Shown one piece after another: positions 12,539 to 22,436 of a stretch of 64,000 nucleotides of DNA. Position 1 is the first letter of the stretch. Every line of letters starts with the position of its first letter. The translations under genes were made by a program, and so were the position numbers. The notes under the pieces were generated by a model, which worked only from the letters and a program-made list of their open reading frames with translations, ran no database searches and was not told where the DNA came from. Source of the stretch: Hymenobacter aquaticus (lineage in GTDB: Bacteria > Bacteroidota > Bacteroidia > Cytophagales > Hymenobacteraceae); NCBI RefSeq assembly GCF_004765605.1, contig NZ_SRLC01000001.1, positions 372,001 to 436,000 of the forward strand, written 5' to 3'.

Positions 12539-15328
12539 ATGTCGCAATTCACTCCCTCTGCTTCCTTTCTGCTCCGGTCCGCGCTGCGGGGCGGGCTGGG
12601 GCTGGTCTGCCTGGTGCTGGTGCTGCTTGCTGGCTGCACCCACTCGGCCCCGCCGCCCAAGTACCGCATCGGCTTTTCGCAGTGCACCAACGGCGACGCC
12701 TGGCGGCAGGCCATGCTGGCGGGCATGAAAAAGGAGCTGAGCTTCTACCCCGAGGTCAGCTTTACCATCAAGGATGCCCGCTACAACAGCGCCCTCCAGG
12801 AGCAGCAGATCAAGGAGCTGCTCCGCCAGGGCATCGACCTGCTCATCGTGTCGGCCAACGAGGCCGAGCCCGTGACGCCCATCGTGGAGGAAGTCTACAA
12901 CCGCGGCATTCCGGTCGTGATTCTGGACCGCCGCACCACCTCCAAGCTCTACACGGCCTACGTGGGCGGCAACAACGTGGAAGTGGGCCGCACCGCCGGC
13001 AACTACGCCGCTTCCCTGCTCAAGCAGCGCGGGCAGGTGCTGGAAGTGCTGGGCGCGCCCGGCTCCTCCCCGGCCGTCGACCGGCACCGGGGCTTCGGGC
13101 AGGCCCTGGCCGCGTATCCTGGCGTGCAGCTCGTGGCCCAGGTCAACAGCAACTGGGAGCGGCCCTCGGTGCTGGCGCGCCTGCCCGCCGTGCTGCGCGC
13201 CCACCCCGAAGTCGACCTGATCTTTGCCCACAACGACCGGCTGGCCCTGGGGGCCTACCAGGTCTGCAAGCAGCTGGGCCGGCAGAACCAGGTGAAAATC
13301 GTGGGCGTGGACGGCCTGCCCGGCATGCGCGGCGGGATTCAGCTGGTGCAGGATGGCGTCATTACGGCCACGCTGCTCTACTCGCCGGGCGGGGAGGAGG
13401 CCATCCGCACGGCCCTGAAAATCCTGCGCCGCCAGCCCTACGACAAGGAAAACATCCTCGGCACGATGGTCATCGACTCGACCAACGCGCTGACCATGAA
13501 GCTGCAAACCGAGAAGCTGGGCAGCCAGCAGCAGGACATTCAGCGCCAGCAGCAGCTCTTGCAGCAGCAGCGCGACACCTACGCCAGCCAGCAAACGGTG
13601 CTCTACGTGCTGGCCGCCGCTTTGCTCGGGGCCGCCGTGCTCGGGGCGGTGGCGTTTCGGGCCTTCCGGGTGAACCGGCGCATCAATCAGCAGCTCGAAG
13701 GGCAGAACGAGGAAATCCGCCAGCAGCGCAACCAGATTCAGGACTTCGCCGAGCAGGCCAAGGTGGAAACCGAGGCCAAGCTGCGCTTCTTCACCAACTT
13801 CTCGCACGAGCTGCGCACCCCGCTCACCCTGATTCTGGGCCCGGTGGAGGAAATGCTGACCAGCGCCCCCGACTTGCCCGCCGCCCACCGCCACGACCTG
13901 AGCCTGGTGCGCCGCAACGCCCAGCGCCTCTTGCAGCTCGTGAATCAGCTCATGGATTTCCGCAAAATCGACGTGGGCAAAATGCCGGTGCGGGCCACCG
14001 AGGGCAACCTGGTGGCTTTCGTGCGCGAAATCATGGACGTGTTTGAAAAGCCCGCCCGGCAGCGCGGCGTCAGCCTCCGGTTTCTGCCCGCCGAGCCCGT
14101 CGTCCGCCTCTGGTTCGACGTCAACATCCTCGACAAGGTCTTTTTCAACCTGCTCTCCAACGCCCTGAAATTCACGCCCGAGCGGGGCCAGATCAGCGTC
14201 AGCATCCAGCCCGTGCCCGCCGACCACGTGGTGCGCATCAGCGTGGAAGACACTGGCCGGGGCATTTCCGAGCAGGACCGCGCCCACATCTTCGAGTGGT
14301 TTTACCAGGGCAACCAGTCCACGGCCAAGGGCTCGGGTATGGGCCTGGCCCTGGCCCTGGGCCTCACGCGCCTGCACCTGGGCCAGCTTACCTTCAGCAG
14401 CCAGCCCGGCCAGGGCAGCACCTTCGTCGTGACCCTGCCGCTGGAGCTGCCCCCGGAGCTGCGGTCAGCGGAGGCGGCCCTGCCCGCGCCGGCCCTGGCC
14501 ATCGACGAAGGCCTGACCCTGCCCAAGGCCGAGGACGCCCCGCTGCCCACCGGCGCCACCCGCGAGGCGCTGATCCTGGTCATCGAAGACAACCCCGACG
14601 TCAACGCCTTCCTGACCCAGAAGCTGCAGCCCCACTTCCAGGTCGATACGGCCCTGGATGGCGCTACCGGCCTGCGCCTGGCCGCCGACACCATCCCCGA
14701 CCTGATTGTGTGCGACGTGATGCTGCCCGAGCTCAGCGGCCTGGAAGTGGTGGCCCAACTCAAGGGCGACTGGCGCACGAGCCACATTCCAATAGTGCTG
14801 CTCACGGCGCGCAACGCCCCCGAGCAGCAGGTGGAAGGCGTGCAGGCCGGCGCCGACCTCTACCTGACCAAGCCCTTCAACCCCACGTTTCTGCTCGAAA
14901 GCCTGCGCACCCTGCTGGCCAACCGCGACCGGCAGCGCGAGCATTTCCGCCGCGAGCTGAGCACCGACACCGTCACGGTAGCCCCCCAGCGCGTCGACCA
15001 GAAGTTCCTGGCCGACCTCACCGCCATTGTCGAAGCCAACGTGTCGCGCTCCGACCTCTCGGTGGAAGATGTGGCCCGCAGCCTGGGCATTTCGCGGGTG
15101 CAGCTCTACCGCAAAGTCAAGGCCGTGCTGGGCACCGGCGTCACCGACTTCATCCAGGGCGTGCGCCTGACCAAGGCCCGCCAGCTCCTGCTCACCGACG
15201 ACCTGACCATCGCCGAAGTGGCCTACCAACTGGGCTTCTCCTCGCCCTCGTATTTCTCCACCAGCTTCAAGGCCCGCTACCAGGTGTCGCCCTCCGAGTT
15301 CCGCGCCCTGCACACCACCGCCGGGTAG
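12539..15328 (+). CDS. hybrid two-component system (HTCS) sensor/regulator for sugar
   Basis: A 929-aa single-chain system starting at ATG 12539; a TTG at 12509 is less likely. An N-terminal signal/lipobox segment (LVLLAGC) precedes a LacI/ribose-binding-type periplasmic domain (IGFSQCTNGDAWRQAM; ILDRRTTSK; IFAHNDRLALGA). One membrane helix lies at about 354-374. Then come a coiled coil, a HisKA box with phospho-His in FSHELRTPL (about 423), HATPase motifs (LSNALKF, DTGRGIS, GSGMGLAL), a receiver with Asp in CDVMLPELSG (about 725) and an AraC-type DNA-binding domain (GISRVQLYRKVKA, then GFSSPSYFSTSFK). Bacteroides BT1754 has this plan and senses fructose. Position before susC suggests it activates the fructan locus. 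Confidence 0.93.
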   Translation: MSQFTPSASFLLRSALRGGLGLVCLVLVLLAGCTHSAPPPKYRIGFSQCTNGDAWRQAMLAGMKKELSFYPEVSFTIKDARYNSALQEQQIKELLRQGIDLLIVSANEAEPVTPIVEEVYNRGIPVVILDRRTTSKLYTAYVGGNNVEVGRTAGNYAASLLKQRGQVLEVLGAPGSSPAVDRHRGFGQALAAYPGVQLVAQVNSNWERPSVLARLPAVLRAHPEVDLIFAHNDRLALGAYQVCKQLGRQNQVKIVGVDGLPGMRGGIQLVQDGVITATLLYSPGGEEAIRTALKILRRQPYDKENILGTMVIDSTNALTMKLQTEKLGSQQQDIQRQQQLLQQQRDTYASQQTVLYVLAAALLGAAVLGAVAFRAFRVNRRINQQLEGQNEEIRQQRNQIQDFAEQAKVETEAKLRFFTNFSHELRTPLTLILGPVEEMLTSAPDLPAAHRHDLSLVRRNAQRLLQLVNQLMDFRKIDVGKMPVRATEGNLVAFVREIMDVFEKPARQRGVSLRFLPAEPVVRLWFDVNILDKVFFNLLSNALKFTPERGQISVSIQPVPADHVVRISVEDTGRGISEQDRAHIFEWFYQGNQSTAKGSGMGLALALGLTRLHLGQLTFSSQPGQGSTFVVTLPLELPPELRSAEAALPAPALAIDEGLTLPKAEDAPLPTGATREALILVIEDNPDVNAFLTQKLQPHFQVDTALDGATGLRLAADTIPDLIVCDVMLPELSGLEVVAQLKGDWRTSHIPIVLLTARNAPEQQVEGVQAGADLYLTKPFNPTFLLESLRTLLANRDRQREHFRRELSTDTVTVAPQRVDQKFLADLTAIVEANVSRSDLSVEDVARSLGISRVQLYRKVKAVLGTGVTDFIQGVRLTKARQLLLTDDLTIAEVAYQLGFSSPSYFSTSFKARYQVSPSEFRALHTTAG

Positions 15329-15338
15329 GAGGGAAGCT

Positions 15339-15496
15339 AAAACTAAAAAGCTAGTTCCCCTCCTCAGATGAGGAGGGGCTAGGGGTGGTTGATTACGTCA
15401 GAATATCTTTTTAGAGCTAGTTCTAAAAGTCGTTCTGCGGTTTCAACCACCCCTAGCCCCTCCTTATCTAAGGAGGGGAACTAGCTTTTTAGTTTA
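15339..15496. repeat. inverted-repeat element after the HTCS gene
   Basis: Arms of about 52 nt, containing AAAAAGCTAGTTCCCCTCCT and CTAGGGGTGGTTGA, lie at 15340-15391 and are inverted at 15444-15495. Each arm also has its own small hairpin (CCTCCTCAGATGAGGAGG). It looks like a dispersed intergenic element that can terminate transcription. Confidence 0.85.
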
Positions 15497-15521
15497 TAGC
15501 TCAAAAGCTGCTTTCGGGCAT

Positions 15522-15550
15522 GTATCAATTTTTGAAAACAGGTATCAATT
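15522..15550. promoter_or_regulatory. direct repeats GTATCAATT upstream of susC
   Basis: GTATCAATT occurs at 15522-15530 and 15542-15550, 20 bp apart (two helical turns), with a third related GAATCAATTCTG near 15632. AraC-type proteins often bind direct repeats on one DNA face, so these are candidate HTCS sites. This is inference. Confidence 0.35.
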
Positions 15551-15620
15551 CTGATAGCCGGGCTTTCGATGAGGAGTCTTGGTGATTGTTAAGTTGTTGA
15601 TTGTTAAGAATAATTGGGGA

Positions 15621-15653
15621 TTTGCGGCAATGAATCAATTCTGCAATTCTTTG
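15621..15653 (+). promoter_or_regulatory. possible susC promoter
   Basis: TTTG (15621-15624) is followed after 21 nt by ATTCTTTG, a partial match to TANNTTTG. The match is imperfect, as expected for an activated promoter. It would give a leader of about 155 nt containing two GCAANCGTTTGC palindromes. Confidence 0.35.
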
Positions 15654-15673
15654 AACGAATAGAGGAAGCTCCC

Positions 15674-15750
15674 GCAACCGTTTGCACCCCACCTTTGAGT
15701 CGAAGCCCGGTGGCCACGCCGGCTGTGGCTTGCTCCCAGCAAACGTTTGC
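15674..15750. promoter_or_regulatory. two LacI-type palindromes upstream of susC
   Basis: GCAACCGTTTGC (15674-15685) and the perfect palindrome GCAAACGTTTGC (15739-15750) lie 65 bp apart, before the susC start at 15816. They match the operator type of LacI/PurR/GalR regulators. No LacI-family gene is in the window, so the binder would be encoded elsewhere. Confidence 0.55.
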
Positions 15751-15815
15751 AGCAAGCCCCGCCGCCCGGCCGGCTGCCGCTTCCCGACTCGCCTGTTCCT
15801 TCATTCCCAATTCCC

Positions 15816-18800
15816 ATGACACAACGACTACTCACCCTGCGCCGGGCCGTGGCTGCGACGCTGCTGACCGCCCTGCCGCTGGCCGCCGCGGTGCCCGCCC
15901 AGGCCGCCGCCCCCGGCCCCGCCCCCCGGGCCGCCCAGCCCGCCGATACCAAAATCAGTGGCCGCGTTACCGACGATAAAGGCGAGGGCCTGCCCGGCGT
16001 CACGGTCGTGGTGAAGGGCACCACCAACGGCGTCTCCACCGACCCCGACGGCCGCTTCACCCTCACCGTACCCGACAACGCCACGCTGGTCGTGTCGTCC
16101 GTGGGCTTCCTCACCCAGGAAATAGCCGTGGGCACGAGCACCGACCTGAGCATCCGCCTGGCCCCCGACACCAAGGCCCTCGACGAGGTGGTGGTGACCG
16201 GCTACCAGGTGCAGCGCAAGGCCGACCTGACCGGGGCCGTGGCCGTCATCAAGACCGACGACATCAAGGACATGGCCTCCAACGACGTGACCCGCAACCT
16301 GCAGGGCCGGGTGCCGGGCGTGCAAATCACGACCGACGGGGCCCCGGGCAGCCCGGCCACGGTGCGCATCCGCGGCATCGGCACGCTGGGCAACAACGAC
16401 CCGCTCTACGTCATCGACGGCATCCCGACCAAGGAGGGCATCAACCAGATCAACCAGAACGACATCGAAAGTATCCAGGTGCTGAAGGATGCCTCGGCGG
16501 CCAGCATCTACGGCTCCCGGGCCGGCAACGGCGTGATTATCATCACCACCAAGAAGGCCAAGAAAGGCGCCACCCGGGTCAACTTCTCGACCTTCTTCAC
16601 CGTGCAGACGCCGGGTCCTAACATCGACCTGCTCAATACCCTGGACTACGGCCGGGTGTACTGGCAGGCCAAAACCAACGACGGGGGCACGCCCAGTTTG
16701 CCCTACTACACCTTCCAGACCCACCAGGGGCCCAACGGGCAGCCGGTGCTGGACGGCGTGGGCACCACCGAGTTTATCGACGCCGACAAAACCATGCGGG
16801 CCGCCGATACCGACTGGTTCAAGGAAACTCAGCAGAACGCCCTGATTCAGAGCTACAACCTGGACGTGAGCAGCGGCGGGGAGCGGGGCGGGGCGTTGTT
16901 CTCGGTGAACTACTACACCAACAACGGCACGCTCAAGTACTCGGGCCTGGACCGCTTCACGGCCCGCCTGAACTCGGACTACAACTTCCTGGAGGGCAAG
17001 CTCAAAATCGGGGAAAACCTGACCATCGTGAAGGCCGACCGGGCCGAGTTTGACCTGAACCTGGTGCGCGACCGGACCACCCAGCTGCCCAGCATCGTGC
17101 CGGTGCGCACCGTGGACGGCGTGGGCTGGGGCGGGCCCGTGGCCGGCATGAGCGACCGGGACAACCCCGTGCGCCTGCTCACCGACAACCAGCAGAACCG
17201 CTCCCACACGGGCCGGGCCTTCGGCAACGTGTTTGCCGACGCCGAAATCATCAAGGGCCTGCACCTGCGCTCCAGCTTCGGCATCGACTACAGCCTGTAC
17301 CGCTTCCGCCAGATCTACAAAACCTACAAGGCTGGCTACCTTTCCGAGCAGAACAATCGGGTGACCAACAACGAGCGGTTCTGGGGTAACTGGGTGTGGC
17401 AGAACACGCTGAACTACAGCGTGCTGCTGGCCGACCGGCACCAGCTCGACCTGCTGGCCGGGGCCGAGCGCATCAGCGCCTACGACGAGAGCAGCTACGC
17501 CTCGCGCACCAACTTCGCCAGCGAAGACCCCGACTACGCCTACCTCGACGCGGGGGCGGCCAACAAGGACAACGGCGGCGGGGCCACGGCCTACCGCTTG
17601 GCCTCTACTTTCGCCAAGGTCAACTATTCCTTTGCCGACCGGTATCTGCTCTCGGCCACGCTGCGCCGCGACGGGTCGTCACGCTTCGGGCAGGACAACC
17701 GCTTCGGGGTGTTCCCGGCCGTGTCGGCGGGCTGGCGCCTGAGCGAGGAAAGTTTCGTGCGCGACAAGGCCCCGTACTTCTCCGACCTGAAGCTGCGCGC
17801 CGGCTGGGGCCAGACCGGCAACCAGGACATTGCCAACTTTGCCTCCCGCGGCCTCTACCAGTCGCTGCTGGGCTCTATCGACCCTAACTTCGAGTACGAC
17901 CGGGGTACGGCCTACGACATTTACGGCAACGACACCAACCTGCCCTCGGGCTACCGCCGCTTTCAGCGCCCCAACCCCGGCCTGAAGTGGGAAACGACCA
18001 CCCAAACCAACCTCGGTCTGGACTTCGGGCTGCTGGAAAACAAGCTTTCGGGCTCGGTCGACTACTTCGTCAAGAACAGCCGGGACATCCTGGTGAACCT
18101 GCCGTATCTGGCCGTGGTGGGCGAGGGCGGCGACCAGTTCGTGAACGGGGCCTCCATCCAGAACCGGGGCTGGGAGTTTCTGCTCAGCTACCAGAACGAG
18201 CTGCCCGTGGGCGTGACCTACAGCATCAGCGCCAACCTCTCGACTTACCGCAACGAGCTGACTTCGCTGCCGGCCGAAGTGGTAAATGCCTACGGCGGCA
18301 ACGGGCAGGACGTCACTCGCCTGGGCCACAGCATCAACGCCGTGTACGGCTACGTGGCCGACGGGCTGTACCAGAACAGCGCCGAAGTAAGCGGCGGGCC
18401 CACGCAGGTGGGGGCCGCGCCCGGCCGCATCCGCTACAAGGACCTGAACAACGACGGCAAAGTCGACAACTTTGACCAGACCTGGATTACCGAGGGCGTG
18501 CCCGATTTCAGCTACGGCCTCAACCTGGGCGCGGGCTTCAAGGGCTTCGACGTGCAGCTTTTCTTGCAGGGCGTGCAGGGGCTGGAGGCGTTCAACAACG
18601 CCAAGTTCCGCACCGACTTCGCCTCCCTGGCCTCCAACGAAAACTGGGGCAGCCGCCTGCTCGACGCCTGGACGCCTTCGAACCCGGGCTCCACGATTCC
18701 GGCCGCCACGCTGCTGAACACCAACAACGAAGGCCGCGCCTCGACCTACTTCATCGAAAATGCCTCCTACCTGAAGCTGCGCAACGTGCAGCTGGGCTAC

Positions 18801-18977
18801 ACGCTGCCCACGGCGCTGGCCGGCAAAATCAAGCTGCAGGGCGTGCGGGTGTACGTGCAGGGTCAGAACTTCTTCACCCTCAAGAGCAAGGAGTACACCG
18901 GGGCCGACCCGGAAGTGACCAACTACCAGTACCCGATTCCCCGCATTTTCACCACCGGCCTGAACGTATCATTTTAG
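15816..18977 (+). CDS. susC: SusC-like TonB-dependent outer-membrane transporter
   Basis: A 1053-aa protein starting at ATG 15816; an in-frame Met at 15747 would place 23 Pro-rich residues before the signal peptide. The signal peptide ([18 protein letters not shown]) is followed by a carboxypeptidase-like beta-sandwich ([20 protein letters not shown]) and a TonB-box/plug start ([10 protein letters not shown], about 121). The plug has [26 protein letters not shown] and [15 protein letters not shown], and a 22-strand barrel ends in TGLNVSF. It imports oligosaccharides across the outer membrane with energy from TonB-ExbBD. The SusD partner follows after a short repeat hairpin. GH32 and fructokinase downstream point to fructan as substrate. 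Confidence 0.95.
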   Translation: MTQRLLTLRRAVAATLLTALPLAAAVPAQAAAPGPAPRAAQPADTKISGRVTDDKGEGLPGVTVVVKGTTNGVSTDPDGRFTLTVPDNATLVVSSVGFLTQEIAVGTSTDLSIRLAPDTKALDEVVVTGYQVQRKADLTGAVAVIKTDDIKDMASNDVTRNLQGRVPGVQITTDGAPGSPATVRIRGIGTLGNNDPLYVIDGIPTKEGINQINQNDIESIQVLKDASAASIYGSRAGNGVIIITTKKAKKGATRVNFSTFFTVQTPGPNIDLLNTLDYGRVYWQAKTNDGGTPSLPYYTFQTHQGPNGQPVLDGVGTTEFIDADKTMRAADTDWFKETQQNALIQSYNLDVSSGGERGGALFSVNYYTNNGTLKYSGLDRFTARLNSDYNFLEGKLKIGENLTIVKADRAEFDLNLVRDRTTQLPSIVPVRTVDGVGWGGPVAGMSDRDNPVRLLTDNQQNRSHTGRAFGNVFADAEIIKGLHLRSSFGIDYSLYRFRQIYKTYKAGYLSEQNNRVTNNERFWGNWVWQNTLNYSVLLADRHQLDLLAGAERISAYDESSYASRTNFASEDPDYAYLDAGAANKDNGGGATAYRLASTFAKVNYSFADRYLLSATLRRDGSSRFGQDNRFGVFPAVSAGWRLSEESFVRDKAPYFSDLKLRAGWGQTGNQDIANFASRGLYQSLLGSIDPNFEYDRGTAYDIYGNDTNLPSGYRRFQRPNPGLKWETTTQTNLGLDFGLLENKLSGSVDYFVKNSRDILVNLPYLAVVGEGGDQFVNGASIQNRGWEFLLSYQNELPVGVTYSISANLSTYRNELTSLPAEVVNAYGGNGQDVTRLGHSINAVYGYVADGLYQNSAEVSGGPTQVGAAPGRIRYKDLNNDGKVDNFDQTWITEGVPDFSYGLNLGAGFKGFDVQLFLQGVQGLEAFNNAKFRTDFASLASNENWGSRLLDAWTPSNPGSTIPAATLLNTNNEGRASTYFIENASYLKLRNVQLGYTLPTALAGKIKLQGVRVYVQGQNFFTLKSKEYTGADPEVTNYQYPIPRIFTTGLNVSF

Positions 18978-19085
18978 TGCTTAGTGCTTAGTGCTTAGTG
19001 CCTGGTGCTTAGGTCGTTCAACGAAACTCTAAGTACCAAGCTCCAAGCACCAAAAACCAGGCACCAAAAACCAAGCTTCAATTCC
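18978..19085. repeat. TTAGTGC inverted short-repeat hairpin between susC and susD
   Basis: TGCTTAGTGCTTAGTGC follows the susC stop directly, and GTACCAAGCTCCAAGCACC-type units lie on the other side of GTCGTTCAACGA. The two sides can pair. It may lower read-through from susC to susD. Confidence 0.7.
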
Positions 19086-19086
19086 C

Positions 19087-20802
19087 ATGAAACTCTTCAA
19101 AACCAGCCTTCTGGCGCTTTCCCTGCTCGGGCTTTCGGTGAGCTGCTCCGATAAAGACTTTCTCGACGTGGAGCCCATCGGGGCCCTGAGCGACGAGCAG
19201 CTCAATACGCCCGCCAACATCGACAAGCAGGTTATTGCGGCCTATTCCCAGCTCGGCAACGACGTGTACCGCGCCCCCTACACCAGTATGTGGCCCTACG
19301 GCAACGTGCGCGCCGGCGACGCCTACAAGGGCGGCAACGGCACGGCCGACGTGGACGCGTTTCACTTCTACGAAACCTTCACCTTCAACCGCGTCGACGT
19401 GGGCAACACCGACGAGCTGTGGTTTCTGCTCTACGTGGGCGTGTCGCGCTGCAACGACGCGCTGCGCCGCCTCAACGCCATCGACGCGGCGGCCATGCCC
19501 ACCAAGGCCGTGCGCCAGGGCGAGGTGCGCTTCCTGCGCGGGCACTTCTACTTCCTGCTCAAGGAGCTCTTTAAGCGCGTGCCCTACATCGACGAGTCGG
19601 TGCCGACCGAGCAGTACGCCACCGTCTCGAACGTGGCCCTGACCGACGACCAGCTCTGGGGTAGAATTGCCGCCGACTTCCGCTTTGCCACCGCCAACCT
19701 GCCCGACAACCAGCCCGAAATCGGGCGGGCCAATAAGTCGGCGGCCCAGGCTTACCTGGCCAAAACCCTGCTGTTTCAGGCCTACGTGCAGAACGACGCC
19801 CACGCCGTGACCAGCATCGACCAAACCAAGCTCCAGGAAGTCGTGACCCTGGCCGACGAGGTCGGCAAGCGGTATTCCCTGCACCCCGACTACGCCAGCA
19901 ACTTCCTGACCAGCGGCGACAACGGGGTGGAATCGGTGTTTGCCATCCAGTTTTCGCGCAACGACGGCACGCCCAAGGGCCGCACCGACCGGGGCAACCA
20001 GCTCAACTACCCCATGAACCCGGACTACGGCTGCTGCGGCTTTCACCAGCCCAGCCAGAACCTGGTGAATGCCTACAAAACCGACGCCAACGGCCTGCCC
20101 TTGTTCACCAGCTTCAACAGCTCGGACCTGAGCACGCCCGCCGACTTCCAGAACAACAGCGTGGACCCGCGCCTCGACCACACCGTGGCCGTGCCGAGCC
20201 ACCCCTACAAGTACGCGCCCACCTTCGTGTTTGAAACCTCCTGGCTGCGCGACCAGAACACCTACGGCGTGTACATGTCGATGAAGGAAAGCGTGCTGCC
20301 CTCGGACCCCAGCTTCCAGAAAACGCCGCCGTTTATGAGCTCCTCGAAGAACTGGGCCATCATCCGCTTCGCCGACGTGCTGCTCTGGAAAGCCGAGGCC
20401 CTGATTGAGCTGGGCCGGCAGGGCGAGGCCCTGCCCATTATCAACCGGATTCGGGAGCGGGCCGCGGCCAGCACTGCCCGCCTGAAAAACGCCGCCGGCG
20501 GGGCCACGTCCAAGTACCGCATCGGGCAGTACCCGGCCGCCGGCTGGAGCCAGGACTACGCCCGCCAGGCCCTGCGCTACGAGCGGCGGCTGGAGTTTGC
20601 CCTGGAAGGCCAGCGCTTCTTCGATTTGGTGCGCTGGGGCATTGCCGCCGACTACCTGAACACCTACTTCACCCAGGAAAAAACCAAGCGCCAGTACCTG
20701 CGCGACGCCCGCTTCACCAAGGGCCGCGACGAGTACCTGCCCATCCCGCTCAACCAGATCAACTTCAGCAAGGGCCTCTACAAGCAAAACAGCGGCTGGT
20801 AG
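19087..20802 (+). CDS. susD: SusD-like outer-membrane lipoprotein
   Basis: A 571-aa glycan-binding lipoprotein. The signal peptide ends in a lipobox with Cys20 (LGLSVSC), so it is anchored to the outer membrane, where SusD proteins form a lid on SusC. SusD hallmarks are FLDVEP after the lipid anchor, an N-terminal TPR-rich domain (EVRFLRGHFYFLL; SAAQAYLAKTLLF), and the C-terminal RFADVLLWKAEALIELGR and ALRYERRLEFALEGQRFFD segments followed by YLPIPLNQI. It is paired with susC upstream and probably selects fructo-oligosaccharide. Confidence 0.95.
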   Translation: MKLFKTSLLALSLLGLSVSCSDKDFLDVEPIGALSDEQLNTPANIDKQVIAAYSQLGNDVYRAPYTSMWPYGNVRAGDAYKGGNGTADVDAFHFYETFTFNRVDVGNTDELWFLLYVGVSRCNDALRRLNAIDAAAMPTKAVRQGEVRFLRGHFYFLLKELFKRVPYIDESVPTEQYATVSNVALTDDQLWGRIAADFRFATANLPDNQPEIGRANKSAAQAYLAKTLLFQAYVQNDAHAVTSIDQTKLQEVVTLADEVGKRYSLHPDYASNFLTSGDNGVESVFAIQFSRNDGTPKGRTDRGNQLNYPMNPDYGCCGFHQPSQNLVNAYKTDANGLPLFTSFNSSDLSTPADFQNNSVDPRLDHTVAVPSHPYKYAPTFVFETSWLRDQNTYGVYMSMKESVLPSDPSFQKTPPFMSSSKNWAIIRFADVLLWKAEALIELGRQGEALPIINRIRERAAASTARLKNAAGGATSKYRIGQYPAAGWSQDYARQALRYERRLEFALEGQRFFDLVRWGIAADYLNTYFTQEKTKRQYLRDARFTKGRDEYLPIPLNQINFSKGLYKQNSGW

Positions 20803-20925
20803 GAGTGAAATGGTGAAGTGGTGAAATGGTGAGTTGTCGTTCAAACCGCGCAGACTGCGCAACACGCGCCACCAAAACATCAAACTCACCATTTCACCAT
20901 CTCACCATCTCACCATTTTTTTCCA
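20803..20925. repeat. GTGAAATG inverted short-repeat hairpin
   Basis: Right after the susD stop, AGTGAAATGGTGAAGTGGTG is mirrored by CTCACCATTTCACCATCTC before the next gene, around GTCGTTCAAACC. It is the same structural type as the neighbouring intergenic hairpins but with a different unit. Confidence 0.75.
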
Positions 20926-22260
20926 ATGAAAAACAGCAACGTCTTTTTCTGGTCCCTGGTCGTGGCGCTGGGGGGCTTCCTCTTCGGCTTCGATACGGCC
21001 GTAATTTCCGGGGCCGAGAAGGCCATTCAGCAGCTCTGGCACCTGAGCCCGGTCGCGCACGGCTTCACCATTGCCGTGGCCCTCATCGGTACCGTGTTCG
21101 GGGCCATTTTCGGCGGCATTCCCTCCGATAAGTTCGGCCGCCGCCAGACCCTCATTGGCATTGCGGTGCTGTACCTGGTGTCGGCGGTGGGCGCGGCCGT
21201 GACCAGCAGCTGGGTGCTGTTTATGGCGTTCCGCTTTCTGGGCGGGCTGGGCGTGGGCGCGTCGTCGGTGACGGCCCCGCTCTACATTTCGGAGGTGTCG
21301 CCGGCCGCCAAGCGGGGGCGCATGGTGGCCATGTTCCAGTTCAACATCGTGTTCGGCATTCTGATGGCCTACCTCTCCAACTACCTGCTGACCGGCGTGG
21401 GCGAAAACGACTGGCGCTGGATGCTGGGCGTGCAGGCCTTCCCGGCCCTGGCCTTTTTCCTGCTCTTGTTCCGCGTGCCCGAAAGCCCCCGCTGGCTGCT
21501 GGGCCAGGGCCGGGTCGAGGAAGGCCGGGCCGTGATGCACCGCATCAGCCCCGAAACGGCCGACGCGGAAGTCACCACTATCCTGACCACCAACGCCGCC
21601 GACGAAGCGGCCGGCGGCGAGTCGCTCTTCGCCCGCCAATACCGCGGGCCGGTGCTGCTGGCCGTGTTCTTTGCCGTGTTCAACCAGGTGTCGGGCATCA
21701 ACGCCATTATCTACTACGCCCCGCGCATCTTCGAAATGACGGGGTTGGGCAAGGGCTCGGCCCTGCTCTCGTCGGCCGGTATCGGGCTGGTCAACTTCCT
21801 GTTTACGCTGCTGGCCATGAACTTCATCGACCGGTTTGGCCGCCGCAAGCTCATGCTGATCGGCTCCTTCGGCCTGATTGCCACCTTGGGCCTGGTGGCC
21901 CGCTCGTTCTACAGCCAGGATTTCAGCGAGCTGAACGGCATGCTGGTACCAGTGCTGCTGTTCGTCTACATTGCCTTTTTCGCCTTCTCGCAGGGGGCCG
22001 TCATCTGGGTGTTCATCTCCGAAATCTTCCCCAACACGGTGCGGGCCAAAGGCCAGGCCCTGGGCTCGAGCACGCACTGGGTGCTGGCGGCCGTCATTGC
22101 CTTTGCCTTCCCGTATTTCGCCGAGAAGCTGGGCGGCGGCCACACCTTCCTGTTCTTCAGCTCGATGATGGTGCTACAGCTCATCTTCGTGTGGCGCTTC
22201 ATGCCCGAAACCAAAGGCACCAGCCTGGAGCAGCTCGAAAAAACGCTGGTTATTCATTAA
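20926..22260 (+). CDS. MFS sugar porter, probably for fructose
   Basis: A 444-aa inner-membrane transporter with about 12 helices. Sugar porter family signatures are clear: GGFLFGFDTAVISGAE in helix 1, DKFGRRQTL and RFGRRKLML loops, RFLGGLGVGASSV, PESPRWLLGQGR, NQVSGINAIIYYAPRIFE in helix 7 and MPETKG at the end. Such proteins take up monosaccharides by H+ symport or facilitated diffusion. It lies between susD and fructokinase, like the fructose importer of the B. thetaiotaomicron fructan locus, so fructose is the likely substrate. Confidence 0.92.
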   Translation: MKNSNVFFWSLVVALGGFLFGFDTAVISGAEKAIQQLWHLSPVAHGFTIAVALIGTVFGAIFGGIPSDKFGRRQTLIGIAVLYLVSAVGAAVTSSWVLFMAFRFLGGLGVGASSVTAPLYISEVSPAAKRGRMVAMFQFNIVFGILMAYLSNYLLTGVGENDWRWMLGVQAFPALAFFLLLFRVPESPRWLLGQGRVEEGRAVMHRISPETADAEVTTILTTNAADEAAGGESLFARQYRGPVLLAVFFAVFNQVSGINAIIYYAPRIFEMTGLGKGSALLSSAGIGLVNFLFTLLAMNFIDRFGRRKLMLIGSFGLIATLGLVARSFYSQDFSELNGMLVPVLLFVYIAFFAFSQGAVIWVFISEIFPNTVRAKGQALGSSTHWVLAAVIAFAFPYFAEKLGGGHTFLFFSSMMVLQLIFVWRFMPETKGTSLEQLEKTLVIH

Positions 22261-22262
22261 GT

Positions 22263-22395
22263 AGAACGTCATTCCGAGCGCAGCGTAGCGAAGTCGAGGA
22301 ATCTCGCGGGCAATGGTAAATATTGGCATTGCAACGTCAGCACGCGAGATTCCTCGGACTCTGCTTCATGCGCAGAATGCTCGGAATGACGTTCT
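22263..22395. repeat. inverted-repeat element (CATTCCGAGC ends)
   Basis: AGAACGTCATTCCGAGC (22263-22279) is inverted exactly at 22379-22395, with further complementary stretches (GAATCTCGCG/CGCGAGATTC) inside. It resembles a small dispersed element. TAAGCACTAAGCAC short repeats follow it up to the fructokinase gene. Confidence 0.85.
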
Positions 22396-22436
22396 TTTCT
22401 AAGCACTAAGCACTAAGCACTAAGCACCAAAAACTC

